This document shows positions 1 to 8,251 of a stretch of DNA of 11,722 nucleotides, piece by piece (position 1 is the stretch's first letter; each line of letters starts with the position of its first letter). A model generated the notes under the pieces. It did no database searches. It had not been told where the DNA came from and saw only the letters and a list, made by a program, of their open reading frames with translations. Source of the DNA: an uncultured Clostridia bacterium (GTDB lineage: Bacteria > Bacillota_A > Clostridia > TANB77 > CAG-508); contig CANQEA010000042.1 in NCBI GenBank assembly GCA_947594095.1, positions 1-11,722 on the forward strand, given 5' to 3'. The translations under genes were made by a program, and so were the position numbers.

Positions 1-6
1 TATACG

Positions 7-15
7 TGATACAAT
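7..15 (+). promoter_or_regulatory. Possible extended -10 element upstream of rpsL
   Basis: The string TGATACAAT fits an extended -10 element (TG, one base, then TACAAT, five of six matches to TATAAT). Any -35 box would lie outside the window. It is about 88 nt upstream of the rpsL start. In Firmicutes rpsL is often transcribed from upstream rpoBC or an L7Ae-family gene, so this may be a secondary promoter or chance. Apart from the rpsL ribosome binding site, I see nothing else in positions 1-102. Confidence 0.25.
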
Positions 16-102
16 AGAAAGCGTTATGATAAATTGTATGTAGTATGCAGTTCCGTAACGATTAAAAAATTTAAAGTCAAAAAAATAGGAGGTGAAATTT
101 AA

Positions 103-516
103 GTGCCAACAATTAATCAATTAGTAAGAAAAGGAAGAAAAACAGGAGTAACAAAATCAACAGCACCAGCTCTTCAACATGGCTGGAACTCAAGAAACAA
201 AAAACAAACTAATAACAGATCACCACAAAAAAGAGGTGTGTGTACAGTTGTAAAAACAGTTACACCTAAAAAGCCAAACTCAGCTCTAAGAAAAGTAGCC
301 AGAGTTAGACTTTCAAATGGTTATGAAGTTACATCTTATATCCCAGGTATAGGACATAACTTACAAGAACACAGTGTTGTACTAATTAGAGGAGGAAGAG
401 TAAAAGACCTTCCTGGTGTTAGATACCACATAATTAGAGGAACACTAGATACAGCTGGAGTAAAAGACAGAATGCAAGCTCGTTCAAAATATGGAGCTAA
501 AAAACCTAAAAAATAG
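103..516 (+). CDS. rpsL: 30S ribosomal protein S12
   Basis: This is ribosomal protein S12 of the 30S decoding centre, which monitors codon-anticodon pairing and is the classic target of streptomycin-resistance mutations. The 137-residue protein is full length for the Firmicutes form, which carries an insertion near residues 27-40 compared with the shorter E. coli protein. The hallmark [10 protein letters not shown] stretch lies at residues 55-64, and [13 protein letters not shown] is in the C-terminal half. The lysines matching E. coli K43 (here K56) and K88 are both present, so the protein looks like the streptomycin-sensitive wild type. The start is GTG, set by AGGAGGTG at 87-94 eight bases upstream. 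It is the first gene of the str cluster; the gene before it lies outside the window. Confidence 0.98.
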   Translation: MPTINQLVRKGRKTGVTKSTAPALQHGWNSRNKKQTNNRSPQKRGVCTVVKTVTPKKPNSALRKVARVRLSNGYEVTSYIPGIGHNLQEHSVVLIRGGRVKDLPGVRYHIIRGTLDTAGVKDRMQARSKYGAKKPKK

Positions 517-529
517 AGGGTTTTAAATA

Positions 530-677
530 AGTGCTTGTTATTCTTACTAAACTTAAGGTACTTAAATTTAGAATAGATTATATAAGCACTATACGGGAAA
601 TATAATTTCCAGAGTAACTTTAGGTATTTTTATAAATACCAAAAACAAAATGAATTAGATTAAATTTAATAATCTAA
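530..677 (+). promoter_or_regulatory. Structured rpsL-rpsG spacer with four inverted repeats
   Basis: The 184-nt gap between rpsL and rpsG holds no gene but carries four inverted repeats in a row. The first is a tiered stem: AGTGCTT 530-536 with AAGCACT 584-590, ATTCT 540-544 with AGAAT 570-574, and TTAAG 553-557 with CTTAA 561-565. The second is GGAAAT 596-601 with ATTTCC 605-610. The third is GGTATTT 623-629 with AAATACC 634-640. The fourth is TTAGATTA 655-662 with TAATCTAA 670-677. None is followed by a T tract, so they do not look like terminators. They end just before the rpsG ribosome binding site. In E. coli, S7 binds the S12-S7 intercistronic RNA to repress translation. A similar role here is inference. 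Confidence 0.45.
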
Positions 678-694
678 CATTAGAAAAGGAGTGA

Positions 695-1171
<477 letters not shown>

Positions 1172-1195
1172 AATCGAAAGGGGGAAAAATAAAAA

Positions 1196-3280
1196 ATGGC
1201 TGGAAGAGCATACCCACTAGAAAGAACAAGAAATATAGGAATTATGGCACATATTGATGCCGGAAAAACAACAACAACAGAAAGAATTTTATTTTATACA
1301 GGAAAAACACATAAAATAGGAGAAGTTCACGAAGGTGAAGCAACAATGGACTGGATGGAACAAGAACAAGAAAGAGGAATCACAATTACATCTGCTGCTA
1401 CAACATGTTTCTGGAATAATAATAGAATTAATATTATTGATACCCCAGGACACGTTGATTTTACAGTAGAAGTTCAAAGATCTCTTAGAGTTCTTGATGG
1501 AGCAGTTACAGTACTTGCTGCTAAAGGTGGAGTTCAACCACAAACAGAAACAGTTTGGAGACAAGCTGACAAATACAATGTTCCAAGAATGGTATATGTA
1601 AATAAAATGGATATTACTGGAGCAAACTTTATGCTTTGTGTAGAACAATTAAAAAATAGATTAAAAGCAAACCCAGTTCCTATCCAATTACCAATTGGAG
1701 CAGAAGATCAATTTAAAGGAATAGTTGATTTACTTACAATGAAAGCAATTATTCATAAAGACGATCTTGGAAAAGAAATGGAAGAAACAGAAATTCCAGA
1801 CGATTTAAAAGACTTAGCAAAAGAATATCATGATAAAATGATAGAATCTGCTGCTGAACAAGACGAAGAATTAATGATGAAATATTTAGATGGTGAAGAA
1901 CTAACAATAGAAGAAATCAAAAAAGGTTTACGTATGGGTACAATCGCTAACAAAATTGTTCCTGTAACATGTGGTTCTTCATACAAAAACAAAGGTGTTC
2001 AAGAATTATTAAATGCAATTGTTGATTATATGCCATCACCATTAGATATACCACATATCAAAGGTGAAACATTAGATGGACAAGAAACAGAAGCAAAAAC
2101 TTCTGACTCAGAACCATTTGCAGCATTAGCATTTAAAATTGCAACAGACCCATTTGTTGGAAAACTATGTTTCTTTAGAGTATATTCAGGTGTACTAGAA
2201 TCTGGTTCAACTGTATTAAACTCTAGCAAAGACAAAAAAGAAAGAATCGGAAGAATTCTTCAAATGCATTCAAATCACAGAGAAGACATTGATAAAGTAT
2301 ATGCAGGAGATATTGCTGCTGCAGTTGGATTAAAAGATGTTACAACTGGTAATACTCTATGTGATCCAGATCACCCAATTATACTTGAATCTATGGAATT
2401 CCCAGAGCCAGTTATCGATATAGCAATTGAGCCAAAAGATAAAGCTGCTCAAGAAAAAATGGGAATTGCTTTAGGAAAATTAGCAGAAGAAGACCCAACA
2501 TTTAAAGCTTATACAAACCAAGAAACAGGTCAAACAATTATTGCTGGTATGGGTGAATTACACTTAGACATTATCGTTGACAGATTAAAAAGAGAATTCA
2601 AGGTTGAATGTAATGTAGGTAAACCACAAGTTGCTTACAAAGAAACAATTAGAAACAAAGTTAGAGTACAAGGTAAATTTATCCGTCAATCAGGTGGTAA
2701 AGGACAATACGGTGATGTATGGTTTGAAATGGAACCATTAGAGCCAGGTAAAGGTATTGAATTTGAAAGCAAAATTGTCGGAGGAGCTGTACCAAAAGAA
2801 TATATCAAACCAATTGAACAAGGAATGCGTGAAGCTGCTGAAAGTGGTATTCTTGCAGGATACCCAGTAATCGACTTCAAAGCTACATTAGTAGATGGTT
2901 CTTACCATGAAGTTGACTCATCAGAAATGGCATTCAAAATTGCAGCATCTATGGCTTTCAAAGAAGGTTGTAAGCAAGCAAAATCTGTTATCTTAGAACC
3001 AATTATGAAAGTAGAAATAACAGTACCAGAAGAATACATGGGAGATGTTATTGGAGATGTAAATGCTAGACGTGGAAGAATGGAAGGAATGGAAGCAAAT
3101 GATGGAATGCAAGAAATCAGAGCATTTATTCCACTTTCAGAAATGTTTGGATATGCAACAGACTTACGTTCAAAAACACAAGGTAGAGGTTCATATTCTA
3201 TGGAACCATCTCATTATGAAGAAGTTCCAAAATCAGTACATGACAATATTGTTGCTTCAAGAGCTAAAAAAGAAGCATAA
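1196..3280 (+). CDS. fusA: Translation elongation factor G
   Basis: EF-G is the GTPase that drives translocation of tRNAs and mRNA on the ribosome and, with ribosome recycling factor, splits post-termination ribosomes. The 694 residues are the normal length. All GTPase signatures are visible: P-loop AHIDAGKT at residues 18-25, RGIT at 60-63, DTPGH at 82-86, NKMD at 136-139. Domains II to V follow, including the domain IV region around [15 protein letters not shown] and the C-terminal segment with [10 protein letters not shown]. The ATG start follows AAAGGGGG at 1177-1184, an 11-nt spacing that is slightly long. It follows rpsG closely and is followed by a 191-nt gap with its own promoter-like signals before tuf. 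No intrinsic terminator was seen after fusA, so readthrough into tuf is likely. Confidence 0.98.
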   Translation: MAGRAYPLERTRNIGIMAHIDAGKTTTTERILFYTGKTHKIGEVHEGEATMDWMEQEQERGITITSAATTCFWNNNRINIIDTPGHVDFTVEVQRSLRVLDGAVTVLAAKGGVQPQTETVWRQADKYNVPRMVYVNKMDITGANFMLCVEQLKNRLKANPVPIQLPIGAEDQFKGIVDLLTMKAIIHKDDLGKEMEETEIPDDLKDLAKEYHDKMIESAAEQDEELMMKYLDGEELTIEEIKKGLRMGTIANKIVPVTCGSSYKNKGVQELLNAIVDYMPSPLDIPHIKGETLDGQETEAKTSDSEPFAALAFKIATDPFVGKLCFFRVYSGVLESGSTVLNSSKDKKERIGRILQMHSNHREDIDKVYAGDIAAAVGLKDVTTGNTLCDPDHPIILESMEFPEPVIDIAIEPKDKAAQEKMGIALGKLAEEDPTFKAYTNQETGQTIIAGMGELHLDIIVDRLKREFKVECNVGKPQVAYKETIRNKVRVQGKFIRQSGGKGQYGDVWFEMEPLEPGKGIEFESKIVGGAVPKEYIKPIEQGMREAAESGILAGYPVIDFKATLVDGSYHEVDSSEMAFKIAASMAFKEGCKQAKSVILEPIMKVEITVPEEYMGDVIGDVNARRGRMEGMEANDGMQEIRAFIPLSEMFGYATDLRSKTQGRGSYSMEPSHYEEVPKSVHDNIVASRAKKEA

Positions 3281-3299
3281 ATATAATTACAAAAAATAC

Positions 3300-3326
3300 T
3301 TGCATTTTTTAATAAAATGTTATAAA
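3300..3326 (+). promoter_or_regulatory. Probable tuf promoter (extended -10)
   Basis: TTGCAT at 3300-3305 is followed after 15 nt by TATAAA at 3321-3326. The -10 hexamer is preceded by TG at 3318-3319, giving an extended -10 element that tolerates a weak or close -35. Transcription would start near 3333 and give tuf a 5' leader of roughly 140 nt. A separate promoter for tuf inside the str cluster makes sense because EF-Tu is needed in large excess over EF-G. The same stretch contains the short repeat ACTTG 3298-3302 with CAAGT 3330-3334, but without a T tract it is not a convincing fusA terminator. Confidence 0.5.
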
Positions 3327-3359
3327 ATACAAGTGCAAAAATAATTAGTTATTAAATTT

Positions 3360-3450
3360 TAGTTAGTTGTGTGAACGAAACATACTCACAACTAACTGAT
3401 ACAACAAAGCAAAAAGGTTGTATCAAAAAATATAAATAGAGAGAAATCTC
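3360..3450 (+). promoter_or_regulatory. tuf leader RNA with tandem hairpins
   Basis: Two perfect hairpins stand back to back. AGTTAGTTGTG (3361-3371) pairs with CACAACTAACT (3387-3397), 11 bp with a 15-nt loop. GATACAAC (3398-3405) pairs with GTTGTATC (3417-3424), 8 bp with an 11-nt loop. A small third stem, GAGA 3439-3442 with TCTC 3447-3450, is capped by a GAAA tetraloop just before the tuf ribosome binding site. GTTGTGT at 3366-3372 can also pair with ATACAAC at 3399-3405 (seven pairs, one G-U), which would break both hairpins. There is no T tract, so this is not a terminator. I recognise no known riboswitch or T-box motif. A stabilising or regulatory leader is inference. Confidence 0.5.
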
Positions 3451-3471
3451 AAAGATAGGGAGGATTTTAAA

Positions 3472-4674
3472 ATGGCAAAAGCAAAATTTGAAAGAACAAA
3501 ACCACACGTTAATATCGGAACAATTGGTCACGTAGACCATGGTAAAACAACAACAACAGCTGCTATTACAAAATATTTAGGATTATTAGGAAAAGCTCAA
3601 TATACAGCTTATGATCAAATTGATGGTGCACCAGAAGAAAAAGCAAGAGGAATCACAATTAACACAGCTCACGTTGAGTATGAAACAGAAAACAGACACT
3701 ATGCACACGTTGACTGCCCAGGACATGCTGACTATGTTAAAAACATGATCACAGGTGCAGCTCAAATGGATGGAGCAATCTTAGTTGTATCTGCAGCAGA
3801 TGGTCCTATGCCACAAACAAGAGAACACATTCTTTTAGCTAGACAAGTTGGTGTTAAATACATCGTTGTTTACTTAAATAAATGTGATATGGTAGATGAT
3901 CCAGAATTATTAGAATTAGTTGAAATGGAAGTTAGAGACTTATTATCAAGCTATGATTTCCCAGGAGACGAAATTCCAATTATAAAAGGATCTTCATTAC
4001 AAGTATTAGAGAGTTCATCAACAGATCCTAACGACCCAGTATATGCACCAATTAAAGAATTAATGGAAGCTGTTGATAGTTATATCCCAACACCAGAAAG
4101 ACCAATCGATCAACCATTCTTAATGCCAGTTGAAGACGTATTCACAATTACTGGACGTGGTACAGTTGCAACAGGTAGAGTAGAAAGAGGAACAGTTAAA
4201 CTTTCTGACGAAGTTGAAATCATAGGATTAACAACAGAAAGAAGAAAAACAGTTATTACTGGTGTTGAAATGTTCAGAAAATTATTAGATCAAGCAGAAG
4301 CTGGAGATAATATAGGAGCATTATTAAGAGGTATTGATAGAAAAGACATCGAAAGAGGTCAAGTTCTTGCAAAACCAGGAACAATCAATCCACATACAAA
4401 ATTCACATCTGAAGTATATGTATTAACAAAAGAAGAAGGTGGAAGACATACACCATTCTTCAATGGATACAGACCACAATTCTATTTCAGAACAACAGAT
4501 GTTACAGGTGTTATTGAATTAGCTGCTGGAACAGAAATGGTTATGCCAGGAGACAATGTATCAATGACAATCGAATTAATCACACCAATCGCTATTGAAA
4601 AAGGATTAAGATTCGCTATTCGTGAAGGTGGAAGAACAGTAGGTTCAGGAGTTGTTTCTGATATATTAGCATAG
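3472..4674 (+). CDS. tuf: Translation elongation factor Tu
   Basis: EF-Tu is the GTPase that carries aminoacyl-tRNA to the ribosomal A site. The 400 residues are the usual full length. The GTP-binding motifs are intact: P-loop GHVDHGKT at residues 19-26, RGIT at 59-62, DCPGH at 81-85, and NKCD at 136-139. Domains II and III follow, including [12 protein letters not shown] and the conserved C-terminal [16 protein letters not shown] segment, which forms part of the elfamycin-binding surface in known EF-Tu proteins. The ATG start follows AGGGAGG at 3457-3463, eight bases upstream. It is preceded by its own likely promoter and a hairpin-rich leader and followed by a strong terminator. The S10 ribosomal protein operon that often follows tuf in Firmicutes is not present here. 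Confidence 0.99.
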   Translation: MAKAKFERTKPHVNIGTIGHVDHGKTTTTAAITKYLGLLGKAQYTAYDQIDGAPEEKARGITINTAHVEYETENRHYAHVDCPGHADYVKNMITGAAQMDGAILVVSAADGPMPQTREHILLARQVGVKYIVVYLNKCDMVDDPELLELVEMEVRDLLSSYDFPGDEIPIIKGSSLQVLESSSTDPNDPVYAPIKELMEAVDSYIPTPERPIDQPFLMPVEDVFTITGRGTVATGRVERGTVKLSDEVEIIGLTTERRKTVITGVEMFRKLLDQAEAGDNIGALLRGIDRKDIERGQVLAKPGTINPHTKFTSEVYVLTKEEGGRHTPFFNGYRPQFYFRTTDVTGVIELAAGTEMVMPGDNVSMTIELITPIAIEKGLRFAIREGGRTVGSGVVSDILA

Positions 4675-4682
4675 TTTATATT

Positions 4683-4722
4683 AAAATGTCGCATAATGCA
4701 TTTTGCTTATGCGGCATTTTTG
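4683..4722 (+). terminator. Intrinsic terminator of the str/tuf unit
   Basis: AAATGTCGCATAA at 4684-4696 pairs with TTATGCGGCATTT at 4707-4719, giving 13 bp with one G-U pair and an added A-T closing pair. A run of five T follows at 4717-4721. It begins nine bases after the tuf stop codon. The GC-rich centre, within otherwise very AT-rich DNA, makes it a convincing factor-independent terminator. Confidence 0.9.
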
Positions 4723-4742
4723 TATATTATTTATAAAAACCC

Positions 4743-4771
4743 TTGCTTTTTTATAAAAATAATAATAAAAT
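4743..4771 (+). promoter_or_regulatory. Probable plsX promoter
   Basis: TTGCTT at 4743-4748 and TAAAAT at 4766-4771 are separated by exactly 17 nt, a sigma-A-type layout with a good -10 box (five of six) and a partial -35 (three of six). It lies just after the tuf terminator. Predicted transcription starts near 4778, leaving a leader of about 40 nt before the plsX ATG. Confidence 0.5.
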
Positions 4772-4818
4772 AGGAGTAGCTTTTTTAAAATTACTAAGAC
4801 AAATTAGGAGGATTGAGC

Positions 4819-5838
4819 ATGAAAATAGTATTAGATGCTATGGGAGGCGACAATGCACCAGATGCCAATATAAAAGGTGCAGTAAATGCAATTAATAAAG
4901 TAAAAGCAGAAGTTATTTTAGTTGGAAAAGAAGAGGTTATTAGAAGCAAAGTAAAAGAGTTTTATGGAAAAGAATTAGAAGAAATTTCAGATAGATTAAA
5001 AATCAGAAATGCTACGGAAACAATAGAAATGGAAGATACACCAACACTTGCAATAAAACATAAAAAAGACTCATCAATGGTAGTGGGATTCAAAATGTTA
5101 AAGGAAGATGAAGGAGATGTTTTCATATCTGCCGGAAATTCAGGAGCTTTGTTAACTGGTGCAACTTTAATAGTTGGAAGAATAAAAGGAATAGATAGAC
5201 CAGCTCTAGCTGGAATTTTACCTGCATATAAAAGTCAATTACTTTTAATAGATGCAGGGTCAAATACAAATTGTAAGCCGATTAACTTGTTACAATTTGC
5301 ACAAATGTCTACTATTTATTTAAGAAATACATATGGAATAGAAAGACCAGCAATAGGACTTTTAAATATTGGAACAGAAGAAACAAAAGGAAATGAACTA
5401 GTTAAAGAAAGTTATAAGTTATTAAAAGAAAAATCAGAAGAACTAAATATCAACTTTGTTGGTAATGTAGAGGGAAGAGATGCGTTTTCAGGAAAAATTG
5501 ATGCAATAGTAACAGATGGATTCACTGGTAATGTGTTTTTAAAAACAACTGAAGGATTAGGCAAATTTGTAAAAAGAAATTTAGTTGAAAGTTTTAAACA
5601 AAATATATTTACAAAACTTTCATATTTAATAGCAAGAAAACCAATAAAATCATTATCAAAATCTATGGATTACAAATCATATGGTGGAGCATTATTTTTA
5701 GGTGTAAAAAAACCAGTTGTAAAAGCCCATGGAAGCAGTGATGAGCTACTATTTGAGTATACAATTATCCAAGCAGAAAAATTTGTAGAAAATAAATCAG
5801 TTGATAAAATGATACAAGAATTTGACTCTAATGTATAA
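4819..5838 (+). CDS. plsX: Phosphate acyltransferase PlsX
   Basis: PlsX converts acyl-ACP and phosphate to acyl-phosphate, the acyl donor used by PlsY to begin phospholipid synthesis; it acts at the inner face of the membrane. The protein of 339 residues fits the family (about 330-355). Visible family signatures are DAMGGDNAP at residues 6-14, GNSGALLTGAT, GRIKGIDRPALAG, VTDGFTGNVFLKTTEG, and the C-terminal YGGALFLGVKKPVVKAHGSS. I chose the ATG at 4819 because AGGAGG at 4806-4811 lies seven bases upstream. The in-frame TTG at 4813 is only one base from that site. It lies directly upstream of acpP, which supplies the acyl carrier. The rpmF gene often found before plsX is absent. Confidence 0.96.
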   Translation: MKIVLDAMGGDNAPDANIKGAVNAINKVKAEVILVGKEEVIRSKVKEFYGKELEEISDRLKIRNATETIEMEDTPTLAIKHKKDSSMVVGFKMLKEDEGDVFISAGNSGALLTGATLIVGRIKGIDRPALAGILPAYKSQLLLIDAGSNTNCKPINLLQFAQMSTIYLRNTYGIERPAIGLLNIGTEETKGNELVKESYKLLKEKSEELNINFVGNVEGRDAFSGKIDAIVTDGFTGNVFLKTTEGLGKFVKRNLVESFKQNIFTKLSYLIARKPIKSLSKSMDYKSYGGALFLGVKKPVVKAHGSSDELLFEYTIIQAEKFVENKSVDKMIQEFDSNV

Positions 5839-5863
5839 AAATTAAATTATTTTCAAAATTTAC

Positions 5864-5892
5864 TTGACAAATATATAAACATATAATATAAA
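5864..5892 (+). promoter_or_regulatory. Strong acpP promoter
   Basis: A perfect -35 box, TTGACA at 5864-5869, is followed after 17 nt by TATAAA at 5887-5892 (five of six). A second TATAAT at 5882-5887 overlaps but is too close (12 nt) to the -35 box. No terminator is visible between the plsX stop and this promoter, so acpP is probably made both by readthrough and from this site, fitting the high demand for acyl carrier protein. Confidence 0.7.
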
Positions 5893-5944
5893 TGAATTGT
5901 AAAACATAATAATAACAAATGAATAAATCATTTGCAAACTTGGG

Positions 5945-5953
5945 AGGAGGTGA
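5945..5953 (+). promoter_or_regulatory. Long Shine-Dalgarno sequence of acpP with unusual spacing
   Basis: AGGAGGTGA is complementary to nine consecutive bases of the typical 16S rRNA 3' end. The AGGAGG core ends 14 nt before the ATG at 5965, longer than the usual 5-10 nt. A second, short GGAG at 5958-5961 is only three bases from that ATG. A GTG at 5950 is in frame but overlaps the site itself, so it cannot readily use it. Confidence 0.6.
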
Positions 5954-5964
5954 ACTCGGAGAAT

Positions 5965-6207
5965 ATGAGTTCAGAAGAAGTTTTAGAAAAAGTAAAAGGA
6001 ATAATTGTTGAACAATTAGGTGTTGCAGATACAGCAGTAACTATGGAAGCATCTTTTATTGATGATTTAGGAGCTGATTCATTAGATATTGTTGAATTAG
6101 TAATGGCACTTGAAGAAGAATTTGACATCGAAATCCCAGATAGTGATGCTGAAAAAGTAGTAACAGTTGGAGATGTTGTAAATTACATAAAAGAAAATGT
6201 AAAATAA
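5965..6207 (+). CDS. acpP: Acyl carrier protein
   Basis: This small acidic protein carries growing fatty-acyl chains on a 4'-phosphopantetheine arm and feeds PlsX and fatty acid synthesis in the cytoplasm. From the ATG at 5965 it is 80 residues, close to the typical 75-85. The attachment serine is S39 in [10 protein letters not shown], followed by the recognition helix with [13 protein letters not shown], both classic for ACP. Longer in-frame versions beginning at TTG 5932 or GTG 5950 would run through the ribosome binding site and add residues not expected of ACP, so I reject them. It has its own strong promoter and ends at a bidirectional terminator. The rnc and smc genes that often follow acpP are not here. 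Confidence 0.95.
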   Translation: MSSEEVLEKVKGIIVEQLGVADTAVTMEASFIDDLGADSLDIVELVMALEEEFDIEIPDSDAEKVVTVGDVVNYIKENVK

Positions 6208-6212
6208 AAACA

Positions 6213-6249
6213 AAAAAGCTCTTCAAAACTAATTTTGGAGAGCCTTTTT
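6213..6249. terminator. Bidirectional intrinsic terminator between acpP and the carboxypeptidase gene
   Basis: GCTCTTCAAAA at 6218-6228 pairs with TTTTGGAGAGC at 6233-6243 (11 bp, one G-U) around a CTAA loop. On the plus strand TTTTT follows at 6245-6249. On the minus strand the A run at 6212-6217 becomes a T tract. It therefore serves both acpP and the convergent gene, whose stop codon is at 6251-6253. Confidence 0.88.
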
Positions 6250-6250
6250 A

Positions 6251-7513
6251 TCACAAAGTTATTTTGTAGCAATAATCAAAAAATGACTTATAAAAATCTA
6301 TTAAATAATCAAAAGTATCTTTTTTTTCTATACTATTTTTAGATAAAATATCATAATTATATGATAAATCATCATTAATTTTAAGTTCTAAAGTTCCAAG
6401 TTTTGTGTTAGCAGAAACAGGGCTATTTAAAATTTTATCACAATTAACTGTAATTTTTAAATTCTCTAATTCATCATTTCTAAGAGCTACGTAAGTAGGG
6501 TTTGAATTAGTATTCATATAAGGTTCTATATTATTAGATACACCTTTAATTACAGTAAAATAATTAGTATTTTCATTTTTCCATTTTTCAAATTTTGATT
6601 TTACTATATCTTCTATATTCACCATTTTATAGTTTTTAAATGCATATTCTATTAATTTAACACTATCTTGTGTTCTAAATTTTTTTGTATCTGCACCTAG
6701 TACCACAGAAATAACATCTAAATCTCCTCTTTTACAACTAGATACTAAACATCTATTAGCACCATTAGTAAAGCCGGTTTTTACGCCATATACTCCGTTT
6801 AAATTACCAAGTAATTCATTAGTATTATTTATATTCTTAGGATTTCCATTTAGTAAAACCGTATAATTTTTAGTCCCAACAATTTTTGCAAAAGTAGAAT
6901 TTTTAAGGGCATAATCTGTAAGAAGTGCAAGTTCATAAGCTGTTGTATAATGTTCATCTTCATCTAGGCCATGAGGTGTAACAAAATGAGTATTATTAAG
7001 ACCTAATTCTTCAGCTTTTTTATTCATTAGTTCTGCAAAGCCAGAAACACTTCCACCTACATGTTCGCTTAAAGCAACTGCTGCATCATTTCCAGAACAA
7101 AGCATCAATCCATATAATAAATGTTCAACAGTAATTTTACATCCAGTAGTTAATCCAAGCCTCGAACCTCCAGTATTAGCTGCTTTTTTAGAAACTTCTA
7201 CTACATCTGCTAAATTGCTGTTTTCTAAAACCACTAAACAGGTCATAATTTTAGTAGTAGAGGCCATCTTTACTTTGTTTAATGGATTTTTTCCATACAA
7301 AATTCTTTTACTGTTTCTATCTATTATTACGCAAGATCTGGAATTTAAATTTAAATCTTTATTAATATCACTAAAAGTTTCTTGTGATAATACTTCATTT
7401 ATATTGTTATAATCTTCTAAATCTTCATCATCTACTGCATAAGAAAAATTAAATATAAATATAGAAATAAAAACACATAAGATAAACATAGAAACTATTT
7501 TTAATTTTTTCAA
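6251..7513 (-). CDS. Secreted D-alanyl-D-alanine carboxypeptidase (DacF-like, peptidase S11)
   Basis: This low-molecular-weight penicillin-binding protein removes the terminal D-Ala from peptidoglycan pentapeptides outside the membrane and so limits cross-linking. The 420 residues begin with a clear signal peptide (KKLK, then a hydrophobic core, likely cleavage after SYA at residue 26). The three active-site motifs are intact: STTK at 85-88 with nucleophile S85, SGN at 140-142, and KTG at 245-247. After about residue 290 comes a region like the PBP5 C-terminal domain, ending in an aromatic, possibly membrane-binding helix (DYLIDFYKSFFDYCYK). The start is TTG at 7513, supported by AGGTGA (plus-strand 7520-7525) six bases upstream. 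It is transcribed convergently to acpP and divergently from comF. DacF is the nearest family name, but paralogues are common. Confidence 0.94.
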   Translation of the reverse strand: MKKLKIVSMFILCVFISIFIFNFSYAVDDEDLEDYNNINEVLSQETFSDINKDLNLNSRSCVIIDRNSKRILYGKNPLNKVKMASTTKIMTCLVVLENSNLADVVEVSKKAANTGGSRLGLTTGCKITVEHLLYGLMLCSGNDAAVALSEHVGGSVSGFAELMNKKAEELGLNNTHFVTPHGLDEDEHYTTAYELALLTDYALKNSTFAKIVGTKNYTVLLNGNPKNINNTNELLGNLNGVYGVKTGFTNGANRCLVSSCKRGDLDVISVVLGADTKKFRTQDSVKLIEYAFKNYKMVNIEDIVKSKFEKWKNENTNYFTVIKGVSNNIEPYMNTNSNPTYVALRNDELENLKITVNCDKILNSPVSANTKLGTLELKINDDLSYNYDILSKNSIEKKDTFDYLIDFYKSFFDYCYKITL

Positions 7514-7537
7514 CTTAAATCACCTATATAAAATATA

Positions 7538-7565
7538 TTTTTAATTAAGTTAAATATGATAACAA
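7538..7565 (-). promoter_or_regulatory. Weak candidate promoter for the carboxypeptidase gene
   Basis: Read on the minus strand, TTGTTA (plus-strand 7560-7565) and TAAAAA (plus-strand 7538-7543) are 16 nt apart, each matching the consensus at four of six positions. The 71-nt divergent gap is so AT-rich that the match could be chance. On the plus strand TATGAT at 7555-7560 could serve comF, but it has no recognisable -35 box. Confidence 0.25.
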
Positions 7566-7584
7566 AATAGAAAGGAGTAGTTTT

Positions 7585-8232
7585 TTGAAAATTCAAGAAA
7601 AAGTATCAAACTTAATCTTTCCACAAGTATGCGGAATATGTGGAAAGATAAATCAAAATTCTTTGTGCCCAAAGTGTAATCTTTTGTTAAAAAAAGAAGC
7701 CAATTTTGAAATTCAAAAATATAATTACGAAGTTTTTGAAAACCATTATTATATCTTTAAATATGAAAAGTTTGCAAGACAAGTTATAATAGACTATAAA
7801 TTCAATGAAAAGTCATATTTATACAAAACATTAGTAAATTTTTTAAGAAATAACAAAAAATTCTTTCAAAATTTTAAAAGATATGATACAATTATTCCAG
7901 TTCCAGTAAGTAAGAAAAGAATGAAGCAAAGAGGTTATAATCAAAGTAAGTTAATTGCTAAAGAGATGGCCCAATATATGGGGATAGATTGCATTTGTGA
8001 TTGTTTAATAAAAAAGGTAGATAACAAACCACAAAGTACATTAGATAAAGAGCAAAGAATGTTAAACCCTATAGGTGTATATAAGCTTAAAAATGGGTAC
8101 AATTTAGAAGGAAAAGAAATACTTTTAATAGATGATATATACACAACTGGAAGTACAGTAAAAGAATGTTGTAAAATTATAAATAAAGCAAAGCCTAAGA
8201 AAATAGATATATTTACTATAGCAAAAGATTAA
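7585..8232 (+). CDS. comF: ComF-family phosphoribosyltransferase-like protein
   Basis: This is a 215-residue ComF-type protein. Members of this family are needed for natural transformation in several bacteria, where ComF acts on incoming single-stranded DNA in the cytoplasm, but many carriers are not known to be competent. An N-terminal zinc-ribbon-like motif has cysteines C16, C19, C28 and C31. The phosphoribosyltransferase fold follows, with PVPVSKKRMKQRGYNQ at residues 105-120 and the PRPP-binding loop DDIYTTGST at 183-191. The start is TTG at 7585, seven bases after AAAGGAG (7571-7577). An upstream ATG is not available in frame with comparable spacing. The next gene starts 19 nt after its stop, suggesting co-transcription. 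No other competence gene is in the window, so the real role in this organism is open. Confidence 0.92.
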   Translation: MKIQEKVSNLIFPQVCGICGKINQNSLCPKCNLLLKKEANFEIQKYNYEVFENHYYIFKYEKFARQVIIDYKFNEKSYLYKTLVNFLRNNKKFFQNFKRYDTIIPVPVSKKRMKQRGYNQSKLIAKEMAQYMGIDCICDCLIKKVDNKPQSTLDKEQRMLNPIGVYKLKNGYNLEGKEILLIDDIYTTGSTVKECCKIINKAKPKKIDIFTIAKD

Positions 8233-8251
8233 TTTAGGAAGGAGAAGAACA

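Noticed and set aside
623..640. GGTATTT/AAATACC hairpin as an rpsL terminator
   Set aside because: It is followed by A residues rather than a T tract, and rpsG downstream has no clear promoter of its own.
1289..1648. Minus-strand open frame of 119 codons inside fusA
   Set aside because: It is antisense to an unmistakable EF-G coding region, and its product is rich in Cys, Ser and Asn as expected of an antisense shadow.
3063..3344. Plus-strand open frame overlapping the end of fusA
   Set aside because: It runs in another frame of the conserved EF-G C-terminus, and its product is Lys/Gln-rich with no recognisable motif.
3398..3424. Second tuf-leader hairpin as a terminator or T-box antiterminator
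   Set aside because: The hairpin is followed by AAAAAA, not T, and no T-box consensus or specifier-loop features are visible upstream.
4813..4818. TTG as the start of plsX, two codons before the ATG
   Set aside because: It is only one base from the AGGAGG site, whereas the ATG at 4819 has the normal seven-base spacing and matches the PlsX N-terminus.
5932..5964. TTG at 5932 as the start of acpP
   Set aside because: The extra residues would be encoded by the ribosome binding site itself and are not expected in acyl carrier proteins.
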